A DNA stretch of 34,509 nt from an uncultured Muribaculaceae bacterium. Its GTDB lineage: Bacteria > Bacteroidota > Bacteroidia > Bacteroidales > Muribaculaceae. The notes under the pieces are model-generated. The model saw only the letters and a program-made list of their open reading frames with translations. It did not search any database and was not told where the DNA came from. The stretch is from assembly GCA_910585275.1 (NCBI GenBank), contig CAJUCW010000037.1, positions 1 to 34,509 on the forward strand. The letters are read 5' to 3'. This document shows, in pieces, positions 8,314 to 16,074 of the stretch (positions are counted from its first letter, which is position 1; every line of letters begins with the position of its first letter). The position numbers and the translations under genes are program-made.

Positions 8314-8380
8314 ACCGGAAGCAAAAGTGAAATCAAGACCCAAAGCAAATCAGTGAATCAAGACCGAGAGCGATAGAATG
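8307..8380. repeat. Three 24-25-bp tandem repeats
   Basis: Units start at 8307, 8331 and 8356, each with AATCAAGACC followed by a purine-rich, AGC-containing segment. They lie on the 5' side of the transposase and echo the GGAAGC words of the 22-bp repeat on its 3' side. Confidence 0.7.
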
Positions 8381-8449
8381 CGATTCAAATCAAAAGCCAA
8401 GCGGACCAAAAGCCAACCGAATTAGAACCTAAGCAGAAGAATTTCCGTC

Positions 8450-8482
8450 TCTTGATTGTGGTCCGCACGAAGTAAGGACAAA
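8450..8482 (+). repeat. 33-bp direct repeat, right copy
   Basis: This is an exact copy of 7178-7210 in the same orientation, 1272 bp away. The potential GTCC/GGAC hairpin is at 8461-8464 and 8476-8479. Confidence 0.9.
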
Positions 8483-8609
8483 CGCAAGGAGGGTAGCGCA
8501 GATTCCTAAATGATGGCAGGGATGCAGCCAAGCCACACCCCTGCCTATTTAAAAAGCGCATTAAGAAATTTCAATCCTTATCTGCCACCCAGTCTTGCAT
8601 GCCTCAGCT

Positions 8610-10835
8610 TCACTCATACACCAGCTCGAAGTCATCAACATAAAGCAATGAACCCTCGCCGCCACAGAAATAATCTCCAAATTTGGAAGCGGAGCAGACA
8701 ATAACAAGATGGGTAGGAGCCATCGTCTTTGCCTTTTCTGTATATTCAAAAGGAATCTTTATATTTGCAAGTTGATTATCTTCTCCAAAAGCAGCATCCC
8801 AGGTTACTTGTCCGTAAGCGATTACATCATAGCTGCAATCATCGTTGGCATCCCCCGCAGGATTAAACAACTGCTTCGTCTTGGTTCTAACTTTAACACC
8901 GCCAGTTGTCAATGCCACATAAATCTGACCTTTGTCAGTATCTCCTTCTTTCAAGTAACCATCGGCAGCTCCCTTCTTCTCAACTGTACCAGGCCTATAG
9001 TTGGCCCATATAGACACAGCCGAAGGATGTGACCCATTATATGGCCTTCCAAAAGTTAATACTCCATCGGTTCCCTGAGTCTCATCATACGATCCTACAA
9101 ATAAATTTCCTGCTGCAAATTTACCTATAGAGCCGATTCCCACAAACTGAGACTTCAATTCAGCAGACGTGGTTCCGGCATGGAATATGGATGTAGATTT
9201 ATTCGTAACAAGTTTATTCATAGTAGAGGATCCATGGTTACCAGAATCCCAGAATGAAACCGTTCCGTCACCACTCGGAATCAACACCTTTGAATTGTCC
9301 TTGAAATTGGACCATTCTTCCATCGAAGCATTCGGAATCGTAAATTCTCCTTCCGTAGTGAATTCACCTATTTCTTCCGATTCGAATTCGTATGCGCCAT
9401 CAACAAAAGCCCCGGCGACAACGCGGAATTGATAGGCAGTGGCAGGAGTCAAACCTGTCAGCCTGACGGAAGCACCTCCGGCAGCACGCGTAGAATTCAC
9501 CGGAACGGTGGTCCAAGCAGATTCTCCCGACTTGCGATATTGCACAGCCGGATTCTCGACACTGACATCAGTAATATTTACGGGGATAGTAACACTTCTG
9601 GCACTTACGGAAGTAAAGTCATTCTGAAAATCTTCAAACTCAATGATAATCGGATCCGCATATACTATTGCCGCTTCCGTATTGGCTATACGCACTAAAG
9701 TTTGCGCCTTCTTGCCATTGTTATCTGTGGCCATAACGGTCATTACATATTCTGTTTCCCTTTCAGGAAGAGAATTGAAGAATTCAGGAGCAAACTGAAT
9801 AAACTTACGATACAGATTTTCTTTCGGATCCGACTCAGTGAACAATAAGCCTTTCCTTTCAAGGTCTGTCTCTATAGTCTCCGGAAGCCCAACTAATTCT
9901 AACTTATTGCTGCCCAAAAAACCAATTAAATATGAATCTTCTGTTTGAAGCATCAAAGACTTAAAACCTTTATACGCAGCAATTCTAAGCGTTTTGCTTG
10001 TAAAAGAACCGGGAGTTCCGATAATCTGGGCATCCAATGCAGGATCATTGTTAAGCCAAGAAAAGGAAGGTTTTCCATAAATCGTAACCTCATCCTCTAC
10101 CAAACTCTCTTCCGAAATAGAAATCGTAAAGAACGCTCCGCCTTGGTCACTCTCCGCCGGAGTATAATTGAACTCCAAACGATAATGAGTGGAAGGCTTC
10201 ACATTTTCAATCACTCCAGATTTAGTGAATTCATGGCCTTTGCTATTGATTCCGGTTACGGTATAGTTAAGCGAAGTGTCGCCGTTTGGCATCATGAAAT
10301 ATCCCTGCTTATAAAGGCTATCGGCAGAGTAGATAAGCTCTCCTCGTGAATTACCAATAGTCACCTTCAAATCTTGCATAAGCTTCGAATCGATGGTCGA
10401 TTCCTCGATTGACGCCACCACATTGGCTATCCTGCAATTAATAGCTACGTTTGCCATGGGGACATCGCCACTTATCGAAAAATCTGAAGCTCCTTTGAAA
10501 TATTTCTTGGTGAAGGAAGCAGACGCAGAGTCTCCAGCCATAGCCTCGGCTACGTAAGAGCCGTAACGGAGATATATTCCATCCTTCGGGATATTTTGGG
10601 TACCAACCCATTTATTCAGCACACCCTTGTCGTTGCTTATATAAATCCGGGCATTAGCTTTCAGTTCCTCTTCCCCTTCCACAGCGCGGGTCAACTTCGA
10701 ATTGACATCGACGCAAAGACGGACGAGTCCCTCGCCATCAGTCGAGAACGGAGCCTCCGACTGACAAGACTGTAACGCAACTCCAGCAGTCATGACGACA
10801 GCCGAAATAGCAAATATTTTATTTATCTTTTTCAT
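8610..10835 (-). CDS. DUF4493 - FN3 - PCMD lipoprotein
   Basis: This 741-residue lipoprotein has the lipobox ALQSC (Cys24), followed by QSEAPF. Residues about 30-250 match DUF4493, a Bacteroidales surface domain: GLVRLCVDVN, then YGSYVAEAMAGD, FTKKYFKGASDFSI, and INCRIANVVASIEES. Residues about 265-395 form a domain shared with the two genes before it in the operon (TLRIAAYKGFKSLMLQTEDS, FIQFAPEFFNSLPERETEYV, then a final TVMATDNNGKKAQTLV strand). Residues about 400-495 are FN3 (LTGLTPATAYQFRVVAGAF). Residues about 500-741 are PCMD, with QFVGIGSIGKFAAGNLFVGS and the closing GDYFCGGEGSLLYVDDFELV. It is the last gene of the operon, 12 bp after the preceding stop. Likely a surface adhesin or glycan-binding protein; function unproven. 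Confidence 0.85.
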   Translation of the reverse strand: MKKINKIFAISAVVMTAGVALQSCQSEAPFSTDGEGLVRLCVDVNSKLTRAVEGEEELKANARIYISNDKGVLNKWVGTQNIPKDGIYLRYGSYVAEAMAGDSASASFTKKYFKGASDFSISGDVPMANVAINCRIANVVASIEESTIDSKLMQDLKVTIGNSRGELIYSADSLYKQGYFMMPNGDTSLNYTVTGINSKGHEFTKSGVIENVKPSTHYRLEFNYTPAESDQGGAFFTISISEESLVEDEVTIYGKPSFSWLNNDPALDAQIIGTPGSFTSKTLRIAAYKGFKSLMLQTEDSYLIGFLGSNKLELVGLPETIETDLERKGLLFTESDPKENLYRKFIQFAPEFFNSLPERETEYVMTVMATDNNGKKAQTLVRIANTEAAIVYADPIIIEFEDFQNDFTSVSARSVTIPVNITDVSVENPAVQYRKSGESAWTTVPVNSTRAAGGASVRLTGLTPATAYQFRVVAGAFVDGAYEFESEEIGEFTTEGEFTIPNASMEEWSNFKDNSKVLIPSGDGTVSFWDSGNHGSSTMNKLVTNKSTSIFHAGTTSAELKSQFVGIGSIGKFAAGNLFVGSYDETQGTDGVLTFGRPYNGSHPSAVSIWANYRPGTVEKKGAADGYLKEGDTDKGQIYVALTTGGVKVRTKTKQLFNPAGDANDDCSYDVIAYGQVTWDAAFGEDNQLANIKIPFEYTEKAKTMAPTHLVIVCSASKFGDYFCGGEGSLLYVDDFELVYE

Positions 10836-10847
10836 AGCTGTCTGTTA

Positions 10848-12200
10848 TTATTCGGTTCTAAGTTTAAGTTCCGTCACTGTCTTACCACCGGCATCTATGA
10901 TTGTGAGAATAAACTTGTGGTCAGCAGCTCCATAAATACCTAAAAGACTCATAAACTGGGAAACATCAAACCTAACATCGTTTTGGCCCTTCACTTGATC
11001 TTTAACAGGAAGACTCAATCCTATCAAACCTTCTTCCACATCAACCCCTTCGGCAGTAAGACACGATATCAAATCAAATTTACTGGAAAGACCTACTCCA
11101 GTCAAAACGTCGTTTGTCAACTTGGGCGAATCTATTTCGACGGTAAATCCTGTCACCCCCGTATCACTATGAACATTCAATACACAATTATAAGGATGTT
11201 CTTCATCTATTTCTTTGGGGACAAGGTTCCATTCTTCGAGATTAATTGGATCCTCGGCTGTCACAGTCGGACCATTACCCGGTTCATCGGGCGTTGGCTC
11301 ATCGGGTCCGGGATCCGGTTCGGGGTCTTCCTCCTCGGGATAACGGTCATCTTTCATATATATGTCTTCGTCGTCTCCTACTCCTACGTCAACGCCGCTT
11401 CCTCCTGTCTGGTCTTCAAGCTGAATTCCGGCATCTATCTTGATTTCGTTACCCGGGTCTCCGGGATTGATGTCACCGGGGTCGTTCGGGTCGGCAGCAT
11501 GCAACTTAAAGGTGATTCTATAATGCACACCCGGCTGGACTGTATCGTATGTTTTAGTTTCACTAGTAGAATCGCCATCAACTACTCCGGAAAACACAGC
11601 GGCAAGCGTAGTGCTCCCCTCATCGTATGCGAAGAAACCGCTTCTCGACTCATACTTGTCAAAATCAAGACTCCCGCTACTTCCAACCGTTACCGACACC
11701 TTCGAATTGTCACTCATCACATTTGCAAGACTCTCATCGAAAAGAATAGTAACCTTCACATTCGAAAGCTTACATTCGATTGTGCCGATGTTATCCTTGA
11801 TTTTGTCTTTCTCTATGGAAAAACGTTCCGACTGACCAAGGTAATACGGCTTGTCAAACGCGGCATTGTTACCTTCGCCATAATCACCCCCATAATAAGC
11901 CTTCACGATATAATCACCTACTGGAAGAGTTACCACTTCCGGCATAGAGCCATATTCAAATGACTTTACACTTTGGGAAAGGTCATCGGCTTTCAGGAAA
12001 TCAACCGTGAAATCATTTACGTCAGGCACAGGAGTGGCCCTGACTAATTTTTCGTCCGTCTTTAGTTCGACAGACAAAGCGGAGGAAAGAAGCCGCCCCT
12101 CCCCGATTTGTTCCCCCTCGGAAAATGGTGCCTCCGAAGAACAAGAGGCAGCCCCGATAAGGAGAAATATTGCGGATAATATATTTGTTATCTTTTTCAT
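10848..12200 (-). CDS. DUF4493 lipoprotein with acidic Pro-rich linker
   Basis: From the ATG at 12200 this is a 450-residue lipoprotein: MKKITNILSAIFLLIGAASC, then SSEAPF. I prefer this start because it gives a compact signal peptide and lies one base after the upstream stop. ATGs at 12209 and 12224 are in frame and overlap the upstream gene. Residues to about 225 are DUF4493 (LPVGDYIVKAYYGGDYG, FDKPYYLGQSERFSIE, IECKLSNVKVTILFDES). A long acidic linker follows, with EEEDPEPDPGPDEPTPDEPG near residues 287-306. The C-terminal ~120 residues are the domain shared by all three operon members (VRFDVSQFMSLLG, HKFILTIIDAGGKTVTELKL). It lacks the FN3 and PCMD parts of its neighbours, so it may be a shorter partner subunit. 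Confidence 0.83.
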   Translation of the reverse strand: MKKITNILSAIFLLIGAASCSSEAPFSEGEQIGEGRLLSSALSVELKTDEKLVRATPVPDVNDFTVDFLKADDLSQSVKSFEYGSMPEVVTLPVGDYIVKAYYGGDYGEGNNAAFDKPYYLGQSERFSIEKDKIKDNIGTIECKLSNVKVTILFDESLANVMSDNSKVSVTVGSSGSLDFDKYESRSGFFAYDEGSTTLAAVFSGVVDGDSTSETKTYDTVQPGVHYRITFKLHAADPNDPGDINPGDPGNEIKIDAGIQLEDQTGGSGVDVGVGDDEDIYMKDDRYPEEEDPEPDPGPDEPTPDEPGNGPTVTAEDPINLEEWNLVPKEIDEEHPYNCVLNVHSDTGVTGFTVEIDSPKLTNDVLTGVGLSSKFDLISCLTAEGVDVEEGLIGLSLPVKDQVKGQNDVRFDVSQFMSLLGIYGAADHKFILTIIDAGGKTVTELKLRTE

Positions 12201-12201
12201 A

Positions 12202-14835
12202 TTAATCATTTTGTTTCTCACCATAATTAAACCTCAGATTGGAAACGGTAAGTTCCGAACCAATGCACATTGCATGAGCGGAATTATCCTTTAACGTCCT
12301 ATCAAACAAACTAGACACGCCTTCATTCAAATCATTACCCGTAGGATATTTCGTTTCTATCTTCTCTCCTTCTTCCAAATCTGAAGACAGGAAACGAATG
12401 CACACCTTAGCGGGTTTTACGCCGAATGGATATCTATGTAAAGTAATTTTATCATCTTCCATTCCATCTCTCTCAAAAAGATATTTCTTACGCTGATTGA
12501 TAACAGCTCCTTTATCATCATATACTATGATTTCAACCGATCCCCTTGAAACGCCCTGATATGGAACGTATTTATAACTGAAACTCAAAGAGGTAGGACG
12601 CGCATCAAAAGCAAATCCATCTGAGCGAGTTTCATCCCCATCAAAATTATATGTACCCAAGAACAACTCGCCGGAAACACGAGTAAAGGAATTATAATTT
12701 GGTGCATTAGGATTATAATATAGGGTACTACTATTAGCAGCTGGTAAAGTACCGTTATGACTATATCCAACTGTTCGAATAACCACTGTATTTAATTCAT
12801 TATGTTTGTCTCCAACAAATGTGGATGCTACCATAAACCACGAATTCTGTGGATTAGAACCTTCATAGAAGGTCCTTTTATTTATAGAAGACCATCCTCC
12901 TTTTGGTTCAGAATACTTAAATGTGCATTTATTTGAATAAGTTGGTCCGCCCCACTTATAATCGGCACCAACCTGAATCTGCTTATTAATGGTTTGCTCA
13001 ATCTGAGAAAAATCGCCATTTGGAACCGGAGTCGCCTTAGTGGTAACAATGGTATCATCGCTTCCAAACTTCGTTGCATTTGCTGAAGATTGAAGTGTAG
13101 TTTGTATTCTATATTCAGTTTCAGGCTGAAGGTTATATACAGCTATAAGGCCAGTGGGCTCATCTCTTGAAAATTCACCTTCCTTAAGCCTTGTTCCATT
13201 TACAAATACACGAAGTTTATGGAAGAAAAGTAACTTCTTATTCGGATCATCGTTTACCACATTAATCCTAAGTTTCTGTGTCATAGGGTCAAGTTGTACT
13301 TGATAATCAGGATAAACGAACTGTGTATTTGTTGTCATCATATTTGTGCCATCCTCCGTCTCTTCGCCAAAGAATGCCCTCACATCGAATTCATCGCGGT
13401 CCACATCAGGAACAGAAATCCTATAGACATAATCATACGATTCGAATACCCTTGTAGATTCCTTTTTAGCTATCGACAAAATTTCAGAATCTACAAAACC
13501 ATAATTCCCCTGGCAACGGAATGAGAATGGATTGCTGCCGGGGGCGGTCGGGTCGGGACCATTATAACTTACGGTCACATCCACATACCCTTCGCCGAAC
13601 GGAGCGGGAGCGGCTGTCATCGACATTTCAACCGGAACGCATGCCACCGTCACTGAAACAGGGTCGTTAATCTGGTCAAACTTATCTTTAACCTGGAAGA
13701 TGAACTTATGGTTGCCGTCCGGAAGTTCCCGACAAAATTCCGTAAGGTCAAGCTGCGCCATCTCTCCGGGATTGCGGAAGAACCCGACAGCCTTGATGCC
13801 TGCAGCCTGCATGTCGGTTTGATTCTTCTCAGTGGCCTGACAAAGATCAATAAAACCGTTTCTTAAAAAGTCCGGATTATAAGTATCCGATTCTATAGTA
13901 AGTTTGGCCTCTTTTATACCACCCATAGCTGAAACATTGAATTTCACCTCACCGTTGAAAGGTGTGCCCGACTGGGTGACAAAATTCTGTCCGTTTTCAA
14001 ATCCCTCCGATTTTACTACCGGAGGGAGTGTATTTTCCAATTCCTCAGTCAAATCAATCGTGACGGGTTCTTCATTGAGAGAATCGTCAAATTCAATCAC
14101 AAGCTGGTCTTTTGCAATGCCTCCCACTTCCCCGTTATAAACGTTGTAGCGCATCTTATACATGTGGCGCGGTTCTGTCACAAATGTTGCCGGATTAAGC
14201 TTAAGCGTCTTACCGTTTTGCAATTCTGCCTGGATAATTACATTTACATTTCCGGGAACCACATAACTCATACCCTCTTCGCTCCCCAGATTCACCGGTT
14301 CATGACCGTCTGTCTGCACGGAGGTCTGCCAATCGGTGAAATATTTTTTGAATGCTTCGGTATATTCGATAACAATGATAGAGTTGGCGAGCGAAGCCTC
14401 AAGCGCGATTTCGGTAGTCTGGCCCTCAAGAACGGTCACGTCATCGACTTTTCCGTAGTAATATGCGTGTTCATAGGTTTCTCCGGTGACAAAACCTTGC
14501 GATTCGGGTTCGCCATACCAAACCTCGATTTCATAAGTACCGACCGAGTAACTGTCTTTCTCTGCAAATTCTTTTACGGTGGAAAAAGTCTGGGAGAAAG
14601 AACCATCGGATTTAGAGACCTTCACCTTGAAGTCAGCCACGGGAGGGGTGGCAATTTCGGAGGAAACGGCACGAACGGCAGGCACTGCGGCCGTCACATC
14701 GTTGGTGGTGGCGAGGTCAAGCCTGATGCTCCCTTCGCCGCTACCGGTTCCCCATGGGGCTTCGCTGGCGCAGCCGGCAAGAATGAGGAAGGTTGCCGCC
14801 GCAGACAGTCCGCGCCCGAAAGAAAATGATTTCAT
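12202..14835 (-). CDS. Large DUF4493 lipoprotein with PCMD-like C-terminus
   Basis: This 877-residue lipoprotein is the first gene of the operon. Its lipobox is LILAGC (Cys22), followed by ASEAPW; all three operon products share the C-x-SEAP start after lipidation. DUF4493 spans about residues 30-255 (GSIRLDLATTND, YSVGTYEIEVWYGEPES, YEHAYYYGKVDDVTVLEGQ, LEASLANSIIVIEYTEAF). The shared operon domain follows at about 280-400 (LDLTEFCRELPDGNHKFIF). Beta-rich segments, including an FN3-like part ending LQPETEYRIQTTL, run to about residue 605. The last ~270 residues resemble a diverged PCMD jelly roll (NGDFSQIEQ, LFLGTYNFDGDETRSDGFAF, ending GSELTVSNLRFNYG). A good Bacteroides-type promoter lies 85-114 bp upstream. 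Probable outer-surface protein; ligand unknown. Confidence 0.83.
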   Translation of the reverse strand: MKSFSFGRGLSAAATFLILAGCASEAPWGTGSGEGSIRLDLATTNDVTAAVPAVRAVSSEIATPPVADFKVKVSKSDGSFSQTFSTVKEFAEKDSYSVGTYEIEVWYGEPESQGFVTGETYEHAYYYGKVDDVTVLEGQTTEIALEASLANSIIVIEYTEAFKKYFTDWQTSVQTDGHEPVNLGSEEGMSYVVPGNVNVIIQAELQNGKTLKLNPATFVTEPRHMYKMRYNVYNGEVGGIAKDQLVIEFDDSLNEEPVTIDLTEELENTLPPVVKSEGFENGQNFVTQSGTPFNGEVKFNVSAMGGIKEAKLTIESDTYNPDFLRNGFIDLCQATEKNQTDMQAAGIKAVGFFRNPGEMAQLDLTEFCRELPDGNHKFIFQVKDKFDQINDPVSVTVACVPVEMSMTAAPAPFGEGYVDVTVSYNGPDPTAPGSNPFSFRCQGNYGFVDSEILSIAKKESTRVFESYDYVYRISVPDVDRDEFDVRAFFGEETEDGTNMMTTNTQFVYPDYQVQLDPMTQKLRINVVNDDPNKKLLFFHKLRVFVNGTRLKEGEFSRDEPTGLIAVYNLQPETEYRIQTTLQSSANATKFGSDDTIVTTKATPVPNGDFSQIEQTINKQIQVGADYKWGGPTYSNKCTFKYSEPKGGWSSINKRTFYEGSNPQNSWFMVASTFVGDKHNELNTVVIRTVGYSHNGTLPAANSSTLYYNPNAPNYNSFTRVSGELFLGTYNFDGDETRSDGFAFDARPTSLSFSYKYVPYQGVSRGSVEIIVYDDKGAVINQRKKYLFERDGMEDDKITLHRYPFGVKPAKVCIRFLSSDLEEGEKIETKYPTGNDLNEGVSSLFDRTLKDNSAHAMCIGSELTVSNLRFNYGEKQND

Positions 14836-14872
14836 AGCTTATTTAGTTAGATATATTATTCGAAATGTTTCC

Positions 14873-14888
14873 GTAAGCCCCGGCTTAC
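14873..14888 (-). promoter_or_regulatory. Small hairpin in the DUF4493 operon leader
   Basis: GTAAGCC and GGCTTAC pair around a 2-base centre (in practice a shorter stem with a 4-6-base loop). It lies in the ~78-base leader between the predicted transcription start near 14913 and the ATG at 14835. It has no T run, so attenuation or mRNA stability is only a possibility. Confidence 0.35.
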
Positions 14889-14919
14889 AGTTGCTAATTA
14901 AAAGACACACTTAGCATCG

Positions 14920-14949
14920 CAAAGTTACACTTTTTTCGCGAAAAAACAA
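14920..14949 (-). promoter_or_regulatory. Bacteroides-type promoter of the three-gene DUF4493 operon
   Basis: On the minus strand: TTG (14949-14947), a 19-bp spacer, then TAACTTTG (14927-14920). This fits the TTTG/TAnnTTTG consensus well and lies upstream of the first operon gene, with a leader of about 78 bases. Confidence 0.65.
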
Positions 14950-15007
14950 TCATTTAAGTTCATTCCAATGGTAAAAAACCCCAATTAGACCAGAAAACCG
15001 AGCAAAA

Positions 15008-15279
15008 CCAGTTTTTTCTCCAACCAGAACAACCATCAACTCCTCCTCATCAAAGACTCCAACCAGAACAACCAGAATTTCAGTTTACTCAAACCAATCT
15101 CCAACCAGAACAACCAAGAACAACCAGAATTATAAAAAATTTTGGTTGAAATAAAAAAAACTGGTTGTCCTTGGTTGTCCTAGTTGGATTACACACCTTC
15201 TGGTTGCCCTTGGTTGTCCTAGTTGGATTAAGCACCTTCTGGTTGTCCTTGGTTGTCCTGGTTGGAGCAAGGGAGTTGT
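15008..15279 (+). repeat. Left repeat block of the GxxExxY cassette
   Basis: The block starts with 28 bp (15008-15035, CCAGTTTTTTCTCC...) repeated exactly at 15802-15829. It ends with 41 bp (15239-15279) repeated exactly at 16026-16066. Inside, CCAACCAGAACAACC occurs near 15020, 15059 and 15101. The arm at 15101-15127 pairs with 15161-15187 with three mismatches. Three tandem CTGGTTGTCCTTGGTTG units begin at 15161, 15200 and 15239. Confidence 0.9.
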
Positions 15280-15289
15280 GCTGGATGAA

Positions 15290-15709
15290 TCAGAGAGATA
15301 CGAATCTCTTTTTTAAATCTTCCAGTCGCGTGGTAAACATTCCATCAGTTAGTTTTTTCGTATGGAAATTCACTAATAAGCCGTACGGAATTCCTGTAAG
15401 CTGAAGGTATGAACCAATCTGTAAATGATGCACCGGTTGCAACTCTTCCACCGCTTTAAGTTCTATAATCAAGACATCATTGACAACTAAGTCAGCCCTG
15501 AAAGCATTCGGTATTATATCACCATCATAAACCAGGTTAATAGCAACCTCCTCGTCAACCCTAAAACCTTCTTTACGCAAAGCGTGAGTCAACACTTTCC
15601 TATAGGCGGATTCCAACAAGCCGCATCCCAATGCCTTGTGAACTTTTATACAAATCCCCTTGACAGAATAAACCATCCTCTCCAACTCCGCCAAATTCAA
15701 ATCACCCAT
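15290..15709 (-). CDS. GxxExxY family protein (PD-(D/E)XK nuclease-like)
   Basis: This 139-residue protein carries the family's naming motif at about residues 28-36 (GCGLLESAY, G-x-G-x-x-E-x-x-Y). A nuclease-like core follows: D72 in AFRADLVVNDVLIIELKAVE, with E82 and K84 of the ELK motif, as in PD-(D/E)XK folds. The C-terminal QIGSYLQLTGIPYGLLVNF is also typical of the family. Length is close to the usual ~125-135 residues and the gene is intact. Its biological role is not established to my knowledge. In this window it stands alone, 10 bp from one repeat block and about 90 bp from the other, unrelated to the flanking surface genes. That suggests an independently acquired cassette. Confidence 0.88.
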   Translation of the reverse strand: MGDLNLAELERMVYSVKGICIKVHKALGCGLLESAYRKVLTHALRKEGFRVDEEVAINLVYDGDIIPNAFRADLVVNDVLIIELKAVEELQPVHHLQIGSYLQLTGIPYGLLVNFHTKKLTDGMFTTRLEDLKKRFVSL

Positions 15710-15801
15710 AAATTATTTTTTAGTAATAATCTCAAAATTACTAATAAATCTCATATAATCAAAATAATCCCAAAATACATCCATCCATACCAACCAGAAA
15801 T

Positions 15802-16066
15802 CCAGTTTTTTCTCCAACCAGAACAACCAAGAACAACCAGAATTATTAAATTTTGGTTGGAATAAAAAAAACTGGTTGTCCTTGGTTGTTCTGGTTGGAT
15901 TACACACCTTCTGGTTGTCCTTGGTTGTCCTGGTTGGATTAAAACGTGCTGGTTGTCCTTGGTTGTTCTGGTTGGATTACACACCTTCTGGTTGTCCTTG
16001 GTTGTCCTGGTTGGATTAAAACGTGCTGGTTGTCCTTGGTTGTCCTGGTTGGAGCAAGGGAGTTGT
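15802..16066 (+). repeat. Right repeat block of the GxxExxY cassette, with 77-bp exact tandem duplication
   Basis: The arm at 15814-15840 pairs with 15872-15898 with one mismatch over 27 bp, across a 31-base loop. Five tandem units then start at 15872, 15911, 15949, 15988 and 16026, alternating 39 and 38 bp. Units 1+2 (15872-15948) and 3+4 (15949-16025) appear identical, a recent 77-bp duplication. The block ends 9 bp before the stop codon of the barrel gene at 16075. Confidence 0.92.
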
Positions 16067-16074
16067 CCTGGTTG

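Larger units (their letters stand above)
7091..8482 (-). mobile_element. Putative RAYT/REP-like cassette around a Y1 transposase
   Basis: One Y1-type transposase gene is bracketed by 33-bp perfect direct repeats (7178-7210 and 8450-8482). It has short tandem repeats on both sides and an inverted partial copy of the repeat near its 5' end. This resembles REP-associated tyrosine transposases (RAYTs), which sit alone between REP-type repeats and do not form classical IS ends. Exact element borders cannot be set from one copy. Confidence 0.55.
8238..8609. other. 372-bp intergenic region made largely of transposase-linked repeats
   Basis: This region holds, in order, an inverted partial copy of the 33-bp repeat (8288-8313), three tandem 24-25-bp units (8307-8380), loosely repeated AAAAGCCAA(G/C) words (8391-8420), and the right 33-bp repeat (8450-8482). 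The last 127 bp up to the 8610 stop codon show no gene or clear terminator. Confidence 0.6.
15008..16066 (-). mobile_element. Putative GxxExxY gene cassette between long direct repeats
   Basis: Two repeat blocks of about 270 bp in the same orientation share their first 28 bp and last 41 bp exactly. They enclose a single gene encoding a PD-(D/E)XK-like GxxExxY protein. Each block carries a long inverted repeat able to fold into a hairpin. No transposase or recombinase is present. Mobility is inferred from the layout alone; the unit could instead be a gene captured between amplified intergenic repeats. Confidence 0.45.

Noticed and set aside
7178..8482. 33-bp direct repeats as a target-site duplication
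   Set aside because: They are too long for known target duplications, Y1 enzymes make none, and an inverted third copy lies between them.
15161..16052. CRISPR array reading of the 38/39-bp repeats
   Set aside because: Spacers of 11-12 bp are themselves repeated (ATTACACACCTT, ATTAAAACGTG), and no cas genes are nearby.
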